The position numbers and the translations under genes are program-made. Positions 26,688 to 35,453 of a stretch of 60,308 bases of DNA are shown here, piece after piece. The stretch covers positions 1-60,308 of the forward strand of contig JAHFQW010000008.1 in NCBI GenBank assembly GCA_023259115.1, in the 5' to 3' direction. The notes beneath the pieces are model-generated. The model did no database searches. It was not told the DNA's origin and saw only the letters and a program-made list of their open reading frames with translations. The stretch comes from an archaeon (GTDB lineage: Archaea; Nanobdellota; Nanobdellia; Woesearchaeales; GW2011-AR9). How positions within the stretch are numbered: the first letter of the stretch is position 1; each line of letters starts with the position of its first letter.

Positions 26688-27089
26688 TTATACAATAATA
26701 CTCGCAACTTTAGCAACCATCGGCCATCTCTCTGCCACTTCTTTAGCGATTGGACCCTTGTAAATTGTCCCTTTGGGATTTCCTTTTTCATCTTTTAATA
26801 TCACACACGCATTATCCTCAAATTTAACTCGTGTACCATCCGGTCTGCGAAACTCTTTTTTTTGTCGAACAATAATTGCCGGAACAACCGTTTTACGCAT
26901 TTCTAATTTTCCTTTCTTGACCGCAACCATCACTAAATCGCCAATGCCCGCTGCCGGAAGTCGTCCGCGCACCGTCTTATGGCCAATAACTGCAATAAGC
27001 TTTACCACTTTCGCTCCCGAATTGTCACATGTTCCAACCTCTGCTTGAAGAGGTAATGCTCGAGGGATGCTACTTTTAAGGGTTTTCAT
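26688..27089 (-). CDS. rpl14: Ribosomal protein uL14
   Basis: 133 aa. SIPRALPLQAEVGTCDNSGAKVVKLIAV and FEDNACVILKDEKGNPKGTIYKGPIAKEVAERWP are diagnostic. The start overlaps the uS17 stop by one base (TAATG). Confidence 0.94.
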   Translation of the reverse strand: MKTLKSSIPRALPLQAEVGTCDNSGAKVVKLIAVIGHKTVRGRLPAAGIGDLVMVAVKKGKLEMRKTVVPAIIVRQKKEFRRPDGTRVKFEDNACVILKDEKGNPKGTIYKGPIAKEVAERWPMVAKVASIIV

Positions 27090-27514
27090 TATTGTTCACC
27101 CTCAGTAACTTGTTTTGCCTGTTTCTTTTTGACTTTACCTGCCACTTCCTGCTCAATTTCTCTCTTTGTCAGTGCACTCGCCGGCGTTGTTACTTGAATA
27201 ATGACGTGATCTTTAGTTTTACTCAATGGTCTTGTCTTGACAGCCACAACTTCATCACCTAATTGCGCATCTAAACACATAGGATTATGAACACGCAATG
27301 TATAACGGCGAATTTCATAACGCTCATACTTAGGCACGTACGAAGACTTATGCCACTCAACTGTTGCCGATCGATTGGTATCTTTCTTGACAACCTTGCC
27401 CTGCAGCTGTTCTGGTTTTACCGTCAAGCCGCCATGGAAAGGACATTTTTTATCAGTACACGATTTAGCCGGAGCTGCTACTCCAAGCACGCTATGTTGT
27501 TGTGTTGTAACCAT
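27089..27514 (-). CDS. rps17: Ribosomal protein uS17
   Basis: 141 aa from the ATG at 27514; the track ORF adds 64 codons that run back into the Rpp29 gene and its spacer. SCTDKKCPFHGGLTVKPEQLQGKVVKKDTNRSATVEW and HNPMCLDAQLGDEVVAVKTRPLSKTKDHVII are typical archaeal uS17. A ~25-residue Lys/Gln/Glu tail follows the usual end. Confidence 0.92.
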   Translation of the reverse strand: MVTTQQHSVLGVAAPAKSCTDKKCPFHGGLTVKPEQLQGKVVKKDTNRSATVEWHKSSYVPKYERYEIRRYTLRVHNPMCLDAQLGDEVVAVKTRPLSKTKDHVIIQVTTPASALTKREIEQEVAGKVKKKQAKQVTEGEQ

Positions 27515-27578
27515 TGTTTTCCCTATTATGTATATTATATCTATTTTGTTGTAAGTGTGATTTTTTAAACTTTTGTAG

Positions 27579-27839
27579 TTATCCTTTGACTCGTTCTTCC
27601 GGCCGCTTTGCCAACATCTTTCCTGACAACTTCCCCGTTGTATCCTCAACCTCAATCTCGATCTGGGTCTTGAGTAACCTTCGTTGTCTACCGCTACTCT
27701 CAACAAGCAACGTCATTTTTGTCTCATCAACTATTTTCCCTCGCAAACCTACAAGCCCTGGATTCGTGGAACCAACCACTTTAATCATTCGACCTATAAG
27801 TTCATGAGGATAACTTTTCTTTCCACCAAAATATTTCAT
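27579..27839 (-). CDS. rnp1: Ribonuclease P protein component 1 (Rpp29/Pop4)
   Basis: 86 aa from the ATG at 27839. HELIGRMIKVVGSTNPGLVGLRGKIVDETKMTLLVE is the Sm-like barrel of archaeal Rpp29, which binds the specificity domain of RNase P RNA with Rpp21. Its place between aIF1 and uS17 is canonical. The RNA partner is encoded in the same window at about 56.6 kb. Confidence 0.92.
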   Translation of the reverse strand: MKYFGGKKSYPHELIGRMIKVVGSTNPGLVGLRGKIVDETKMTLLVESSGRQRRLLKTQIEIEVEDTTGKLSGKMLAKRPEERVKG

Positions 27840-27849
27840 TTTGATGAAC

Positions 27850-28170
27850 CTACATACTGCCCATAGCATCGTCAAGCACAATCATCTCTTCCGGAAACCC
27901 TAATTCCACAAGCGTTTTCTTCGCGCGAAACTTGTGATCACCTTGTAGCTCGATTGCGCCGTTTTTCGCCGTGCCGCCGCATGCAAACTTTGATTTAAGC
28001 ATACGAAACACCTCATCAAGGTTTGCTTCTTTAGTAATACCCTCGATAATGGTGTACTTCTTGCCAAACTTTCTTTTTTCGATTTTAACAATGATTTTCT
28101 GTTGCTCGCGTGCAATAGTCTCACACACGCACAAATCTTGGGGTAGCCCACATTGATTACAAACAACCAT
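27850..28170 (-). CDS. sui1: Translation initiation factor aIF1 (SUI1)
   Basis: 106 aa. An N-terminal Cys ribbon (CNQCGLPQDLCVC) precedes the SUI1 fold (KKYTIIEGITKEANLDEVFRMLKSKFACGGTAKNGAIELQGDH). aIF1 guards start-codon selection on the small subunit. It is 5 bp after uL29, so co-translated. Confidence 0.93.
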   Translation of the reverse strand: MVVCNQCGLPQDLCVCETIAREQQKIIVKIEKRKFGKKYTIIEGITKEANLDEVFRMLKSKFACGGTAKNGAIELQGDHKFRAKKTLVELGFPEEMIVLDDAMGSM

Positions 28171-28175
28171 TGAGC

Positions 28176-28373
28176 TTAAACCTTCCTCCGTTCATGCAAC
28201 ACCATCATCAGCCTTGCAATGTTTTTCTTTGACTGTTTAAACTTACCCACATTGGCAACATTAGCGCCACTATGAACTTGACTATTTTGTTTTAACACTT
28301 CTTTTCGTAACTCACGCAGCCTAGCTTCTACCTCTTCTGATTGCAAATCTCGTAACGCTTTAATTGTTTTCAT
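28176..28373 (-). CDS. rpl29: Ribosomal protein uL29
   Basis: 65 aa, two-helix protein at the exit tunnel. KALRDLQSEEVEARLRELRKEVLKQN and KKNIARLMMVLHERRK are diagnostic. Follows uS3. Confidence 0.92.
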   Translation of the reverse strand: MKTIKALRDLQSEEVEARLRELRKEVLKQNSQVHSGANVANVGKFKQSKKNIARLMMVLHERRKV

Positions 28374-28419
28374 GAGTGTGGATACCTTATTCTTTATACT
28401 TATTCATTAAACCGATTCA

Positions 28420-29247
28420 TTAGACTTTATCCTCAACTTCCTGTGAATCGTTCACTTTATTTTCAACCGCTTCATCCATTTTAGCCGTTTTTTCTTCTTC
28501 AACTTTTATTTCTTTCTTCTTGGGTGCTTTTTTCTTTTCACTCTTCTCCGCTTTCTCTCCTGTTTTTTTTCGTTTACTCTCTTTACCTTCAGTGGATGAA
28601 TCTTTTGGCACACTACCAACTAAAGGAGTTTCTTCCACTACCTGATCTAATTCTTTTTTGATTTCAACATGATCGGGTAGTACAATACCCGGAGGCATAA
28701 TACTTACTTGTACACCAATAATTCCTGTCTTTAATAACGCTGCAGTTTTCGCTTTGAGTACACCTGATGTCGCAATCTCGCCGCATTTCTTTAAATAACC
28801 TTGATAAAAACGCCAACTCTTTGCTCGAGCGCCTGGAATCTTACCCGAAATTAATAACTCAATACCCAGTGCACCCGACTTCATCACATTTTCCATAATC
28901 TTATGACCAATACTTTTAAATCGAGCGGAACCAAATCGCTCAAGTGATCCTGCAATCCTATCCGCCACAATCGCTGCATCAAGATAGGGATTCTTCACTT
29001 CATTAATTTCAATTTGGGGATTTTCTAACTTGAAATCCTGCTTCAACACCCTAGTCAAATCACGGATATTAGCACCTTTGGAACCAACAATTAAACTAGG
29101 TCTGCTAGCATAAATAATAATCTTCTCACCCAATGGAATTTTTTTTAACTTAATCTGCGAAATGCCCGCCCCTTTGAGTTTGCTCTCGACATATTGCTTT
29201 ATGTAAAACTCTTTTGTTTTTTGTGATATAAAGTCGCGCTCAATCAT
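28420..29247 (-). CDS. rps3: Ribosomal protein uS3 with charged tail
   Basis: 275 aa. The KH domain with YASRPSLIVGSKGANIRDLTRVL (GxxG loop) and the C-terminal uS3 domain (GALGIELLISGKIPGARAKSWRFYQGYLKKCGE) are complete by residue ~200. The last ~70 residues are Lys/Glu/Ser-rich and disordered, a longer tail than most archaeal uS3. Confidence 0.94.
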   Translation of the reverse strand: MIERDFISQKTKEFYIKQYVESKLKGAGISQIKLKKIPLGEKIIIYASRPSLIVGSKGANIRDLTRVLKQDFKLENPQIEINEVKNPYLDAAIVADRIAGSLERFGSARFKSIGHKIMENVMKSGALGIELLISGKIPGARAKSWRFYQGYLKKCGEIATSGVLKAKTAALLKTGIIGVQVSIMPPGIVLPDHVEIKKELDQVVEETPLVGSVPKDSSTEGKESKRKKTGEKAEKSEKKKAPKKKEIKVEEEKTAKMDEAVENKVNDSQEVEDKV

Positions 29248-29296
29248 AGTGTATTTCCTTCATTAATTTTATATCTTTTTCTCTGTATATTCTTCA

Positions 29297-29809
29297 TTAA
29301 CCAGGCATGGTTTTTTTTGCTTTAGGTTTTTGTTCAACCTTGCTTTTCTCTTTTACAGATGAACTCTCCTTTTTGCTTGTTTTTTCTTTTCGTTCTGTAA
29401 CTTCAATTTCAATATGCGATCTTTTCGTTTTAAATCGCTGTCTCTTCCCCGTAAAAGGAATAGCTGCTTTATTAGCCAGCAATTTGGTTATCACTAAACT
29501 ATTAATATCAAGCCCTTTATATTGTGCGTTTGCTTCTGCTGATTGAATCAAACGCAGGAAAAATTTTGCTGCTTTTTGAGGATATCGACCGCTCCCCATT
29601 CCAGGTTTATGTCCTAAATCCATTGTCGCTTTTGTAAAAGGCAACGCTTTTTTCAAATGCATGATTTCCTCAAGATACACTTTCGCAAACGCCGTTTTCT
29701 TAAAACGAAAATGGTTGCTGATTTCTACCCCATGTTTTGTAGAGATAGGTAAATTAGTCATCCTTGCGCAAGCACTATGTACATGTTCCGTTTGTTGTTT
29801 GTCAGCCAT
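29297..29809 (-). CDS. rpl22: Ribosomal protein uL22
   Basis: 170 aa from the ATG at 29809; the track ORF starts 12 codons earlier at a TTG. HVHSACARMTNLPISTKHGVEISNHF-type start and KAAKFFLRLIQSAEANAQYKGLD are typical archaeal uL22. Ends in a ~30-residue Lys/Ser/Glu tail. Confidence 0.92.
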   Translation of the reverse strand: MADKQQTEHVHSACARMTNLPISTKHGVEISNHFRFKKTAFAKVYLEEIMHLKKALPFTKATMDLGHKPGMGSGRYPQKAAKFFLRLIQSAEANAQYKGLDINSLVITKLLANKAAIPFTGKRQRFKTKRSHIEIEVTERKEKTSKKESSSVKEKSKVEQKPKAKKTMPG

Positions 29810-29881
29810 CTGTATATTATTGAGAGGTATATTTGTGATACCCAAATCATGTTTTTTTTATTTTCTAGCTCACACTCAAGC

Positions 29882-30262
29882 TTATCTTGCCGTCACCGCT
29901 TTACTAGATCGTGTTGCCCCAATACCTGCCGAACTATGCGATACTGATTTTCTTGTCAATGAAAATTCCCCTAGCACATGCCCGATCATATCAGGAGCAA
30001 TGATTATTTGGAAAAACTCTTTTCCGTTATAGACTTTAAAGGTCTTGCCAATCATCGCAGGCACAATAACCATATCCCTGCAATGTGTTTTAATATTATT
30101 CTTACCTTCTTGTACAAGCTTAAGAACTTTCTGCTGTTGCTCAGTAAATCCTCTCTTGAGCGTTCGGCGTTGTCGAGCAGGAATCATTGTCATGAACTGC
30201 TTCATATCTAACTTCTTGATGTCCTCTTCCGACTTCCCTTGCCAAGTGAATTCTTTTGCCAT
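29882..30262 (-). CDS. rps19: Ribosomal protein uS19
   Basis: 126 aa. RDMVIVPAMIGKTFKVYNGKEFFQIIIAPDMIGHVLGEFSLTRK is diagnostic. Archaeal N-terminal extension with FTWQGKSEEDIKKLDMKQFM is present. Confidence 0.94.
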   Translation of the reverse strand: MAKEFTWQGKSEEDIKKLDMKQFMTMIPARQRRTLKRGFTEQQQKVLKLVQEGKNNIKTHCRDMVIVPAMIGKTFKVYNGKEFFQIIIAPDMIGHVLGEFSLTRKSVSHSSAGIGATRSSKAVTAR

Positions 30263-30293
30263 TGTTTAATATGCGAATGCAAACCTCATGTAT

Positions 30294-30995
30294 TTATCTT
30301 CTGCGCCCCGTTCTTCGTGGAGCAATTTTCCCAACTTTTCTACCCGGCGGTGCATCACGTGGAGACTGTGTTGGACGACCTTTAATGTGCGAACATTTCC
30401 CACCAAATGGATGATCAACTGCGTTCATGGAAATACCACACACATGAGCATATATCTTACCCAATGCTTTCATTTTCTTATATCTAGTTCCCGCTTTTAA
30501 AAACGGCTTCTCAGGTCTACCCGCTCCCGCCACAACACCAATTGATGCACGACAACTAGGTAAAAATAATCTCTCTTTTCGTGAAGGTAACTTAACCCTA
30601 ATACCTTCTTCTGTTTTGGATACAATCTTCCCATACGTTCCAGACGCGCGAACAACTTTTCCACCATCGCCGGGCTGTAATTCAATATTATGAATAAATG
30701 TTCCTTCAGGAATCTCTCCTAACTTTAACACATTTCCCTCTCGGCATTCTTCCCCGCCAACAGTTACCGTATCCCCAATCTTAATTCCTTGGGGTGCAAT
30801 AGTTAAACCTTTCTCACCAGTTAAAAACGAAACTTCCATCAACGGAGCCGTGTGCGCTGGACAATGAACAAAGTCAATAACCACCCCTTGCGTATCCATA
30901 GCATAATGTTTAGCCTGACCTGCAAAGTGATGACTAGCAACCCGATAAGTGGGCGTTCCTCGTCCTCGTCGTTGTGATATTAATCGTTTACCCAT
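30294..30995 (-). CDS. rpl2: Ribosomal protein uL2
   Basis: 233 aa. The start MGKRLISQRRGRGTPTYR and the peptidyl-transferase-proximal loop MNAVDHPFGGKCSHIKGRPT are diagnostic. Located between uL23 and uS19. Confidence 0.95.
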   Translation of the reverse strand: MGKRLISQRRGRGTPTYRVASHHFAGQAKHYAMDTQGVVIDFVHCPAHTAPLMEVSFLTGEKGLTIAPQGIKIGDTVTVGGEECREGNVLKLGEIPEGTFIHNIELQPGDGGKVVRASGTYGKIVSKTEEGIRVKLPSRKERLFLPSCRASIGVVAGAGRPEKPFLKAGTRYKKMKALGKIYAHVCGISMNAVDHPFGGKCSHIKGRPTQSPRDAPPGRKVGKIAPRRTGRRR

Positions 30996-31026
30996 TTTTC
31001 TAATTCACCTAATTACAACCCATATT

Positions 31027-31386
31027 TTATATCAATCCTAAATCCGCACTAACATCAGATGCTAAATGTTGCGACGTTAAACGCACACTCGCTCTTTTCT
31101 GACCGCGAAATGAATTTTGTAATGTCACTTTTGCCACACGAACTTTAAATAACAACTCCACCGCTCGCTTCACATCAAACTTAGTCGCATGCGGATTAAC
31201 CGCAAATGCCAGCTTATTTTCAAACTCAATTTGTCGAATACTTTTCTCTGATGCTAACGGATATAACAACACAGTATGAGGATCAAACACATCTTTTACT
31301 ACACTTGCCACAGCGCCCGTAGCCATTTTGTTAGCAACTGCCGTCACCGATGTTCTCACTTTTTTTGCAATTATTGTTTTAGCCAT
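31027..31386 (-). CDS. rpl23: Ribosomal protein uL23
   Basis: 119 aa. VLLYPLASEKSIRQIEFENKLAFAVNPHATKFDVKRAVELLFKVRVAKV is the uL23 core; a ~35-residue basic N-terminal extension precedes it. Next to uL4 with a 7-bp gap. Confidence 0.93.
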   Translation of the reverse strand: MAKTIIAKKVRTSVTAVANKMATGAVASVVKDVFDPHTVLLYPLASEKSIRQIEFENKLAFAVNPHATKFDVKRAVELLFKVRVAKVTLQNSFRGQKRASVRLTSQHLASDVSADLGLI

Positions 31387-31393
31387 GTTTTAT

Positions 31394-32200
31394 TTAAATA
31401 TACAACTGTTTTTCTTTCATCACATCAAGTGCTTTCTCGCTCCAAAGCGTTACTCTTCCCGGCATTGCCCCAGGTGCTAATAATCCCACATTCAACGCAT
31501 TGACCTCAACTACTTCCACCCCTTCCAAATTTCGCGCTGATTTAAGTAGTGGACAATCACCGCTTACTACAAACAAGACACTCTTTTTACGTTGATATCT
31601 TCTGCCACGTCGCTTACCTAACCCCGCTCGCACTTTTTTCTGTGCTCCTCGTGCCAATTCATCTGCAAACCCTAACGTCACCAACGCTCGTTCAATTTCA
31701 CTAGTCTTATTGATCTGTTCAAATGAACTATCCACAATAAAAGGATATTCTGCTGGAAGCTTATGCCCTCGTTTTTCTACTAGATTTTTATGAACTGTTG
31801 CTGCCAACGCTGAACGAATCGCTTTGCGATTCTCTTTAACATTGATTTTTCTCTCAAGTACTTTCTCCGATTTAGGAGGATGTGCTCGTCGACCACCCAC
31901 TGTTTGTGAAGTGAACGCCCCCTGCCAATTCATACGCGTTCCACGTCGGGATAATACTTTTCGTGCTACCCGGCTGATACCAAAACCATAGGAACCACGA
32001 TAATCGCGTCGTCGCTTACTCACACTCGATGCGCTGCGCATACCTGCTTCAGGATGTGCCCCATACGCTTGTCGCCCTGCACTCTGTAGTGCATGTAACG
32101 CTCGCTTAATTAAATCAGGACGATATTCCTCGGAAAATTGCACTGGTAACTCTTTCTCTTTTCCGATTTTCTTATGTCCATCAACAATTGCTAATTTCAT
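31394..32200 (-). CDS. rpl4: Ribosomal protein uL4
   Basis: 268 aa, archaeal L4/L1e type. FSEEYRPDLIKRALHALQSAGRQAYGAHPEAGMRSA and the basic loop KRRRDYRGSYGFGISRVARKVLSRRGTRMNW reach into the exit tunnel. VVEVNALNVGLLAPGAMPGRVTLWSEKAL is the conserved end. Confidence 0.94.
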   Translation of the reverse strand: MKLAIVDGHKKIGKEKELPVQFSEEYRPDLIKRALHALQSAGRQAYGAHPEAGMRSASSVSKRRRDYRGSYGFGISRVARKVLSRRGTRMNWQGAFTSQTVGGRRAHPPKSEKVLERKINVKENRKAIRSALAATVHKNLVEKRGHKLPAEYPFIVDSSFEQINKTSEIERALVTLGFADELARGAQKKVRAGLGKRRGRRYQRKKSVLFVVSGDCPLLKSARNLEGVEVVEVNALNVGLLAPGAMPGRVTLWSEKALDVMKEKQLYI

Positions 32201-32216
32201 AAAGTAGATTCATTCC

Positions 32217-33179
32217 TCATTTTGATATATACGTTAATTCAGGCACATCTTTACTAATATATTTACTTGACCGTAGAGGAGCTGTTAAGACAACTTCGCG
32301 TTTATCTGCCCCAACTACCGAACCATGAATCAACACATAATGATTGTGAACAAGACCATACCCTTGTATCCCGCCTGTGCGATTAACATCAGCCGGATTT
32401 TGTCCTACACGCACAATCTTTTTATTATATTCTGTTCGTAAATGAAAACCCATCTTACCCGATTGCGCCACCGAAAACTCAACTCTCTTAGGCGTCCAAG
32501 ATCCTAGAGACGCAATTCCCCTCTTCACTTTCTCGGCTTTATGCTGACGAATGGGCACACCATATCGCTTAACTGTTCCTTGAAAACCTTTCCCTTTGCT
32601 CACACCATGAATATCAACTTGATTACCTGCATCAAATACATCGCTAACCATAATCTCTTTACCTAGCATTTTCCGAGCATACTCTAATTTGTCATTCTTA
32701 GCCCCGCCTATTCCCACTTCAAATAACTTAGGCTTCTTCGCACCAACCGAGGCCACTTTTGCAGGTAATGTTTGAACAAGTAAGCGTAAATCATCAAAAT
32801 CTTTAACCGCATCAAGCGATGCTTCTTTCTTTGGTAACTGCACACGACGATCAAGCATTTTATCAAGCTTTGGTGCAAAAATACTCGTCTGCTTTACTAG
32901 CCCATACACATCATGTTTATAGACTGCAACACCCGCAACAACCACCGGCGGACATTCTAAAATAGTCACAGGAATATTAATTGTTTCTCCTTTCGTTGGA
33001 CTCTTTGCTCGCATATCCGTAAACTGCACGTGCGTCATCCCTGCTTTATAGGCAATAAACCCTAGTGGCTTAACCTTTGCCTCTTTCACCCATGAACGTA
33101 CACGTACTAATGTATGCCGTGACCGTTTTCGCGGCCAAAACTGCATACTTCCTCGTCGCGGATGTCGTATATTACCCAT
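32217..33179 (-). CDS. rpl3: Ribosomal protein uL3, first gene of the cluster
   Basis: 320 aa. RRGSMQFWPRKRSRHTLVRVRSW at the N-terminus and KGKGFQGTVKRYGVPIRQHKAEKVKRGIASLGSWTPKRV are diagnostic of archaeal uL3. It opens the long minus-strand cluster; the promoter must be in the AT-rich region from about 33190 to 33240. Confidence 0.95.
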   Translation of the reverse strand: MGNIRHPRRGSMQFWPRKRSRHTLVRVRSWVKEAKVKPLGFIAYKAGMTHVQFTDMRAKSPTKGETINIPVTILECPPVVVAGVAVYKHDVYGLVKQTSIFAPKLDKMLDRRVQLPKKEASLDAVKDFDDLRLLVQTLPAKVASVGAKKPKLFEVGIGGAKNDKLEYARKMLGKEIMVSDVFDAGNQVDIHGVSKGKGFQGTVKRYGVPIRQHKAEKVKRGIASLGSWTPKRVEFSVAQSGKMGFHLRTEYNKKIVRVGQNPADVNRTGGIQGYGLVHNHYVLIHGSVVGADKREVVLTAPLRSSKYISKDVPELTYISK

Positions 33180-33199
33180 TGTATAATTACCGAATTAAC

Positions 33200-33240
33200 T
33201 GAATATATCTTATGTATATTATTAGTATATTATACTAATG
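33200..33240 (-). promoter_or_regulatory. AT-rich promoter region of the ribosomal cluster
   Basis: The minus strand reads TAGTATATAATACTAATAATATACATA, offering several TATA-like boxes 25-60 bases ahead of the uL3 ATG. The palindromic ATTAGTATATTATACTAAT could also act on the plus strand. Confidence 0.45.
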
Positions 33241-33575
33241 TCACTAACTTATGTAAGCATAAATGGCTACAGAGCACAAGCCTATGCATGAGCATTTGTC
33301 AAATTGCCTATACGTAGTCACCATCCAGAACCTCAAGAGGTGATGGACGACTTTTTCAGGCAGTATGCGTGTCATCATTTAGTTATTTCACCAATAACCA
33401 GTGTGAACAACAACGCGTCTGACTCGTTCTCGTCGTTAACGACTCTTCAACCTACATCTATCTCGTTAACATCTCTCAACTCAACGCCGCTTATTTATAA
33501 AGCTTTCGTCGAGAATAAATTAAAGACGTAAAAGAAGAAGAAATGAGGATAAAAACAAGCACACTCAACGAGGGG
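33241..33575. other. Gene-poor spacer upstream of uL3
   Basis: No firm gene. A 26-codon plus-strand ORF from ATG 33263 (MATEHKPMHEHLSNCLYVVT, stop 33343) lies about 30 bases after a TATA-like palindrome and could be a leaderless micro-gene. The track ORF at 33304-33531 lacks an ATG start and an SD. Both may be chance or relics. Confidence 0.3.
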
Positions 33576-34199
33576 CTACCAACGCAGGAAACAGCCGCCG
33601 TTGCTAAGATCGTCGCCACCATCGGCAGACGAGATGCAGACAAGGTCATGCACAAAGACCGCCCGCAGTTCATCGGTAGGAGTATTCTTTCTCACATCAA
33701 ATCCCATCTGTTTATGGGTGGAATGATATTTAGCACCATATGCTCTAAAGACAATATCTGTATATGCTCTCAGTAACGTTCTATCGCCTTCCATTACCGC
33801 AAGCCACGCAGGATGCTCCATAATCTCTGCGTTGGTTAATGATTGGTTATATTTTCCTTTTGAACAATCTAATTCAACTCCCATTATCGTATTATATTCA
33901 ACGGGCAAGAAGCGTTGTGAGAAATCTTTGTTGATACCAATCAATTCTGCACATTGAGGAATTATTTTAAATTGAGTTGTACCCGTTTTATACGCAATGC
34001 CTGTACATGAATCGAGCCATATATCAAACAAGCTATGATCGCCGGACTCATATGCTTCCACGCGTGCAAGAATATTTTCTTTGAATGTAAATGGACGTTT
34101 CACAGAGGCTGCACGTAATGCTTCAACACCACGTGCGTAGGTGGAGGCTTGTGGCATTAAGAGATATTTTCCGGCGATGAGATCAGTATCCATAACCAT
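33576..34199 (-). CDS. Conserved-looking hypothetical protein
   Basis: 207 aa from the ATG at 34199, chosen because AAGGAGGT lies about 10 bases upstream and a TTTATAAAG box just before that. The protein is soluble and mixed alpha/beta (YLLMPQASTYARGVEALRAASV; LDCSKGKYNQSLTNAEIMEHPAWLAVM). No known motif is visible. An opposite-strand ORF (33543-33776) overlaps its 3' part and is taken as a shadow. It starts 26 bp after the peroxiredoxin gene and may be co-transcribed with it. Confidence 0.65.
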   Translation of the reverse strand: MVMDTDLIAGKYLLMPQASTYARGVEALRAASVKRPFTFKENILARVEAYESGDHSLFDIWLDSCTGIAYKTGTTQFKIIPQCAELIGINKDFSQRFLPVEYNTIMGVELDCSKGKYNQSLTNAEIMEHPAWLAVMEGDRTLLRAYTDIVFRAYGAKYHSTHKQMGFDVRKNTPTDELRAVFVHDLVCISSADGGDDLSNGGCFLRW

Positions 34200-34224
34200 T
34201 CCAAAACAAACCTCCTTTATAAAT

Positions 34225-34695
34225 TTATTTCTTATTCTCAAGTAGTTTCTCTAACACTTCTCTTGCGTGCCCCTTCACACTCACCTCTCGCCAAATCTGA
34301 GCAATCTTTCCTTTAGCATCAATCAAAAACGTCGTCCGTAATACTCCATCATACTCTCGCCCCATAAACTTCTTCTTGCCCCACACACCATATTTTTTGA
34401 GCATCTCTTTTGACTCATCACTCAACAACATTATTTTCAACTTCTGCTTCTCTTGAAAATTGCAGTGACTCTTCACCGAATCCGGACTCACACCCACAAC
34501 TTCCGCTCCTGCCCGATGAAACTCTGACAATAACATCGTAAAATCAATACCTTCAATCGTGCAACCCGGCGTATTATCCTTGGGATAGAAATAAAGCACC
34601 AGCCACTTCCCACTAAAATCTTTCAACGAAATTTTTTTGTTCTCTTGATTCACCAGCGCAAAATCCGGCGCTTTCTCACCCACATTCAAAGACAT
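34225..34695 (-). CDS. bcp: Peroxiredoxin, Bcp/PrxQ type
   Basis: 156 aa from ATG 34695 (MSLNVGEKAPDF); ATG 34701 and GTG 34710 are alternatives. The thioredoxin fold with peroxidatic Cys in YPKDNTPGCTIEG is clear; the usual resolving Cys five residues later is absent (I-E-G-I-D instead of a Cys), so it is a 1-Cys or atypical form. Reduces hydroperoxides. The promoter side faces the palindromic repeat at 34.85 kb. Confidence 0.9.
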   Translation of the reverse strand: MSLNVGEKAPDFALVNQENKKISLKDFSGKWLVLYFYPKDNTPGCTIEGIDFTMLLSEFHRAGAEVVGVSPDSVKSHCNFQEKQKLKIMLLSDESKEMLKKYGVWGKKKFMGREYDGVLRTTFLIDAKGKIAQIWREVSVKGHAREVLEKLLENKK

Positions 34696-34853
34696 AACCA
34701 TAATTATCACCCAAAGCGCAGAAAGTAATCTGAATTTATAAAACTCTCTTTAGTCCCACCCTTTCATTAAAAATCCAGGCCAACCTATGAGTGAAGTCAT
34801 AAAAATGGTTTCGTTATAGTAAATGTGTGAAATAATCAAATAGTAACCTACAG

Positions 34854-34941
34854 AGTACTTTGAATAACCCCTATATTCATCGATATTCAAAGTACTTCTT
34901 AGAGGAGTTTGACAAGTGTTATAGGGTTAATCAAACCCCTC
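34854..34941. repeat. Palindromic repeat, simple copy (A)
   Basis: Two adjacent hairpins. First: AGTACTTTGAATA / TATTCAAAGTACT, a perfect 13-bp stem with a 17-base loop (34854-34896). Second: GAGGAGTTTGA / TCAAACCCCTC, 11 bp with one mismatch and an 18-base loop (34902-34941). The same arms recur at 53.0-53.5 kb with extra hairpins inserted in both loops. It lies between the peroxiredoxin and relE genes. Confidence 0.9.
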
Positions 34942-34945
34942 TATA

Positions 34946-35212
34946 TTATCGATCATATACTCGAGAACGTCTATCTATTCTGGCAATAAGTATTATTTTT
35001 TCTGTATCTTTTACACTATACAAAGCTCTATAATCACCAATTCTAAACCGAAAAAATTTTGTCCCATCACCACCTCGAGAAATAAATTTTGCATCACTGG
35101 GAACAGGATTCTCTCCTAATTTTTTAAGACGTTCAACAATCCTCTCGCGTATATGATTATCAAGTTTATTTAAGAATTTTTGAGTTTCCTGTGAAGCTTC
35201 TACAACATACAT
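34946..35212 (-). CDS. relE: RelE/ParE-superfamily toxin
   Basis: 88 aa. LDNHIRERIVERLKKLGENPVP and FFRFRIGDYRALYSV...ILIARIDRRSRVY match RelE ribosome-dependent mRNA interferases. The start ATG overlaps the antitoxin stop (TGATG). The 3' end abuts the palindromic repeat 5 bp away. Confidence 0.87.
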   Translation of the reverse strand: MYVVEASQETQKFLNKLDNHIRERIVERLKKLGENPVPSDAKFISRGGDGTKFFRFRIGDYRALYSVKDTEKIILIARIDRRSRVYDR

Positions 35213-35379
35213 CAGTTCAACCTTTTTGTTTTGCCTTCTTTAAGGTCTTTTTCTGCTTGACACAAAGAAGTAATATCCTGTTCTGTTAATACGACATCTG
35301 AAAGATGTTCTTTGATATAGATTAAATCAGATTCGATATGGGTTAATTTATTCATTATTTGTTGTACTTGTGTTGTCAT
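35212..35379 (-). CDS. Small antitoxin partner of RelE (not in ORF track)
   Basis: 55 aa: starts MTTQVQQIMNKLTHIESDL and ends in a Lys-rich tail. Its TGA overlaps the relE ATG by one base. It is helical and charged, as expected for an antitoxin that wraps its toxin; no DNA-binding fold is obvious. Identified by overlap and position rather than homology. Confidence 0.75.
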   Translation of the reverse strand: MTTQVQQIMNKLTHIESDLIYIKEHLSDVVLTEQDITSLCQAEKDLKEGKTKRLN

Positions 35380-35453
35380 AATATTTTATATCTTAACTCA
35401 TTTATATAATTTTCTGCATGTTTTTTATTTTTCTGATTCATAAGTGTAAAACC

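Noticed and set aside
27515-27706. 64-codon N-terminal extension of uS17
   Set aside because: It reads through the spacer and into the Rpp29 gene; the ATG at 27514 gives the normal archaeal protein.
33304-33531. 75-aa plus-strand ORF upstream of uL3
   Set aside because: It starts at TTG without SD or TATA at a suitable distance, is Ser/Thr/Asn-rich and has no recognisable motif; likely chance or a relic.
33543-33776. 77-aa plus-strand ORF overlapping the 207-aa minus-strand gene
   Set aside because: The minus-strand gene has a strong SD and TATA-like box and is longer; this ORF is taken as its shadow.
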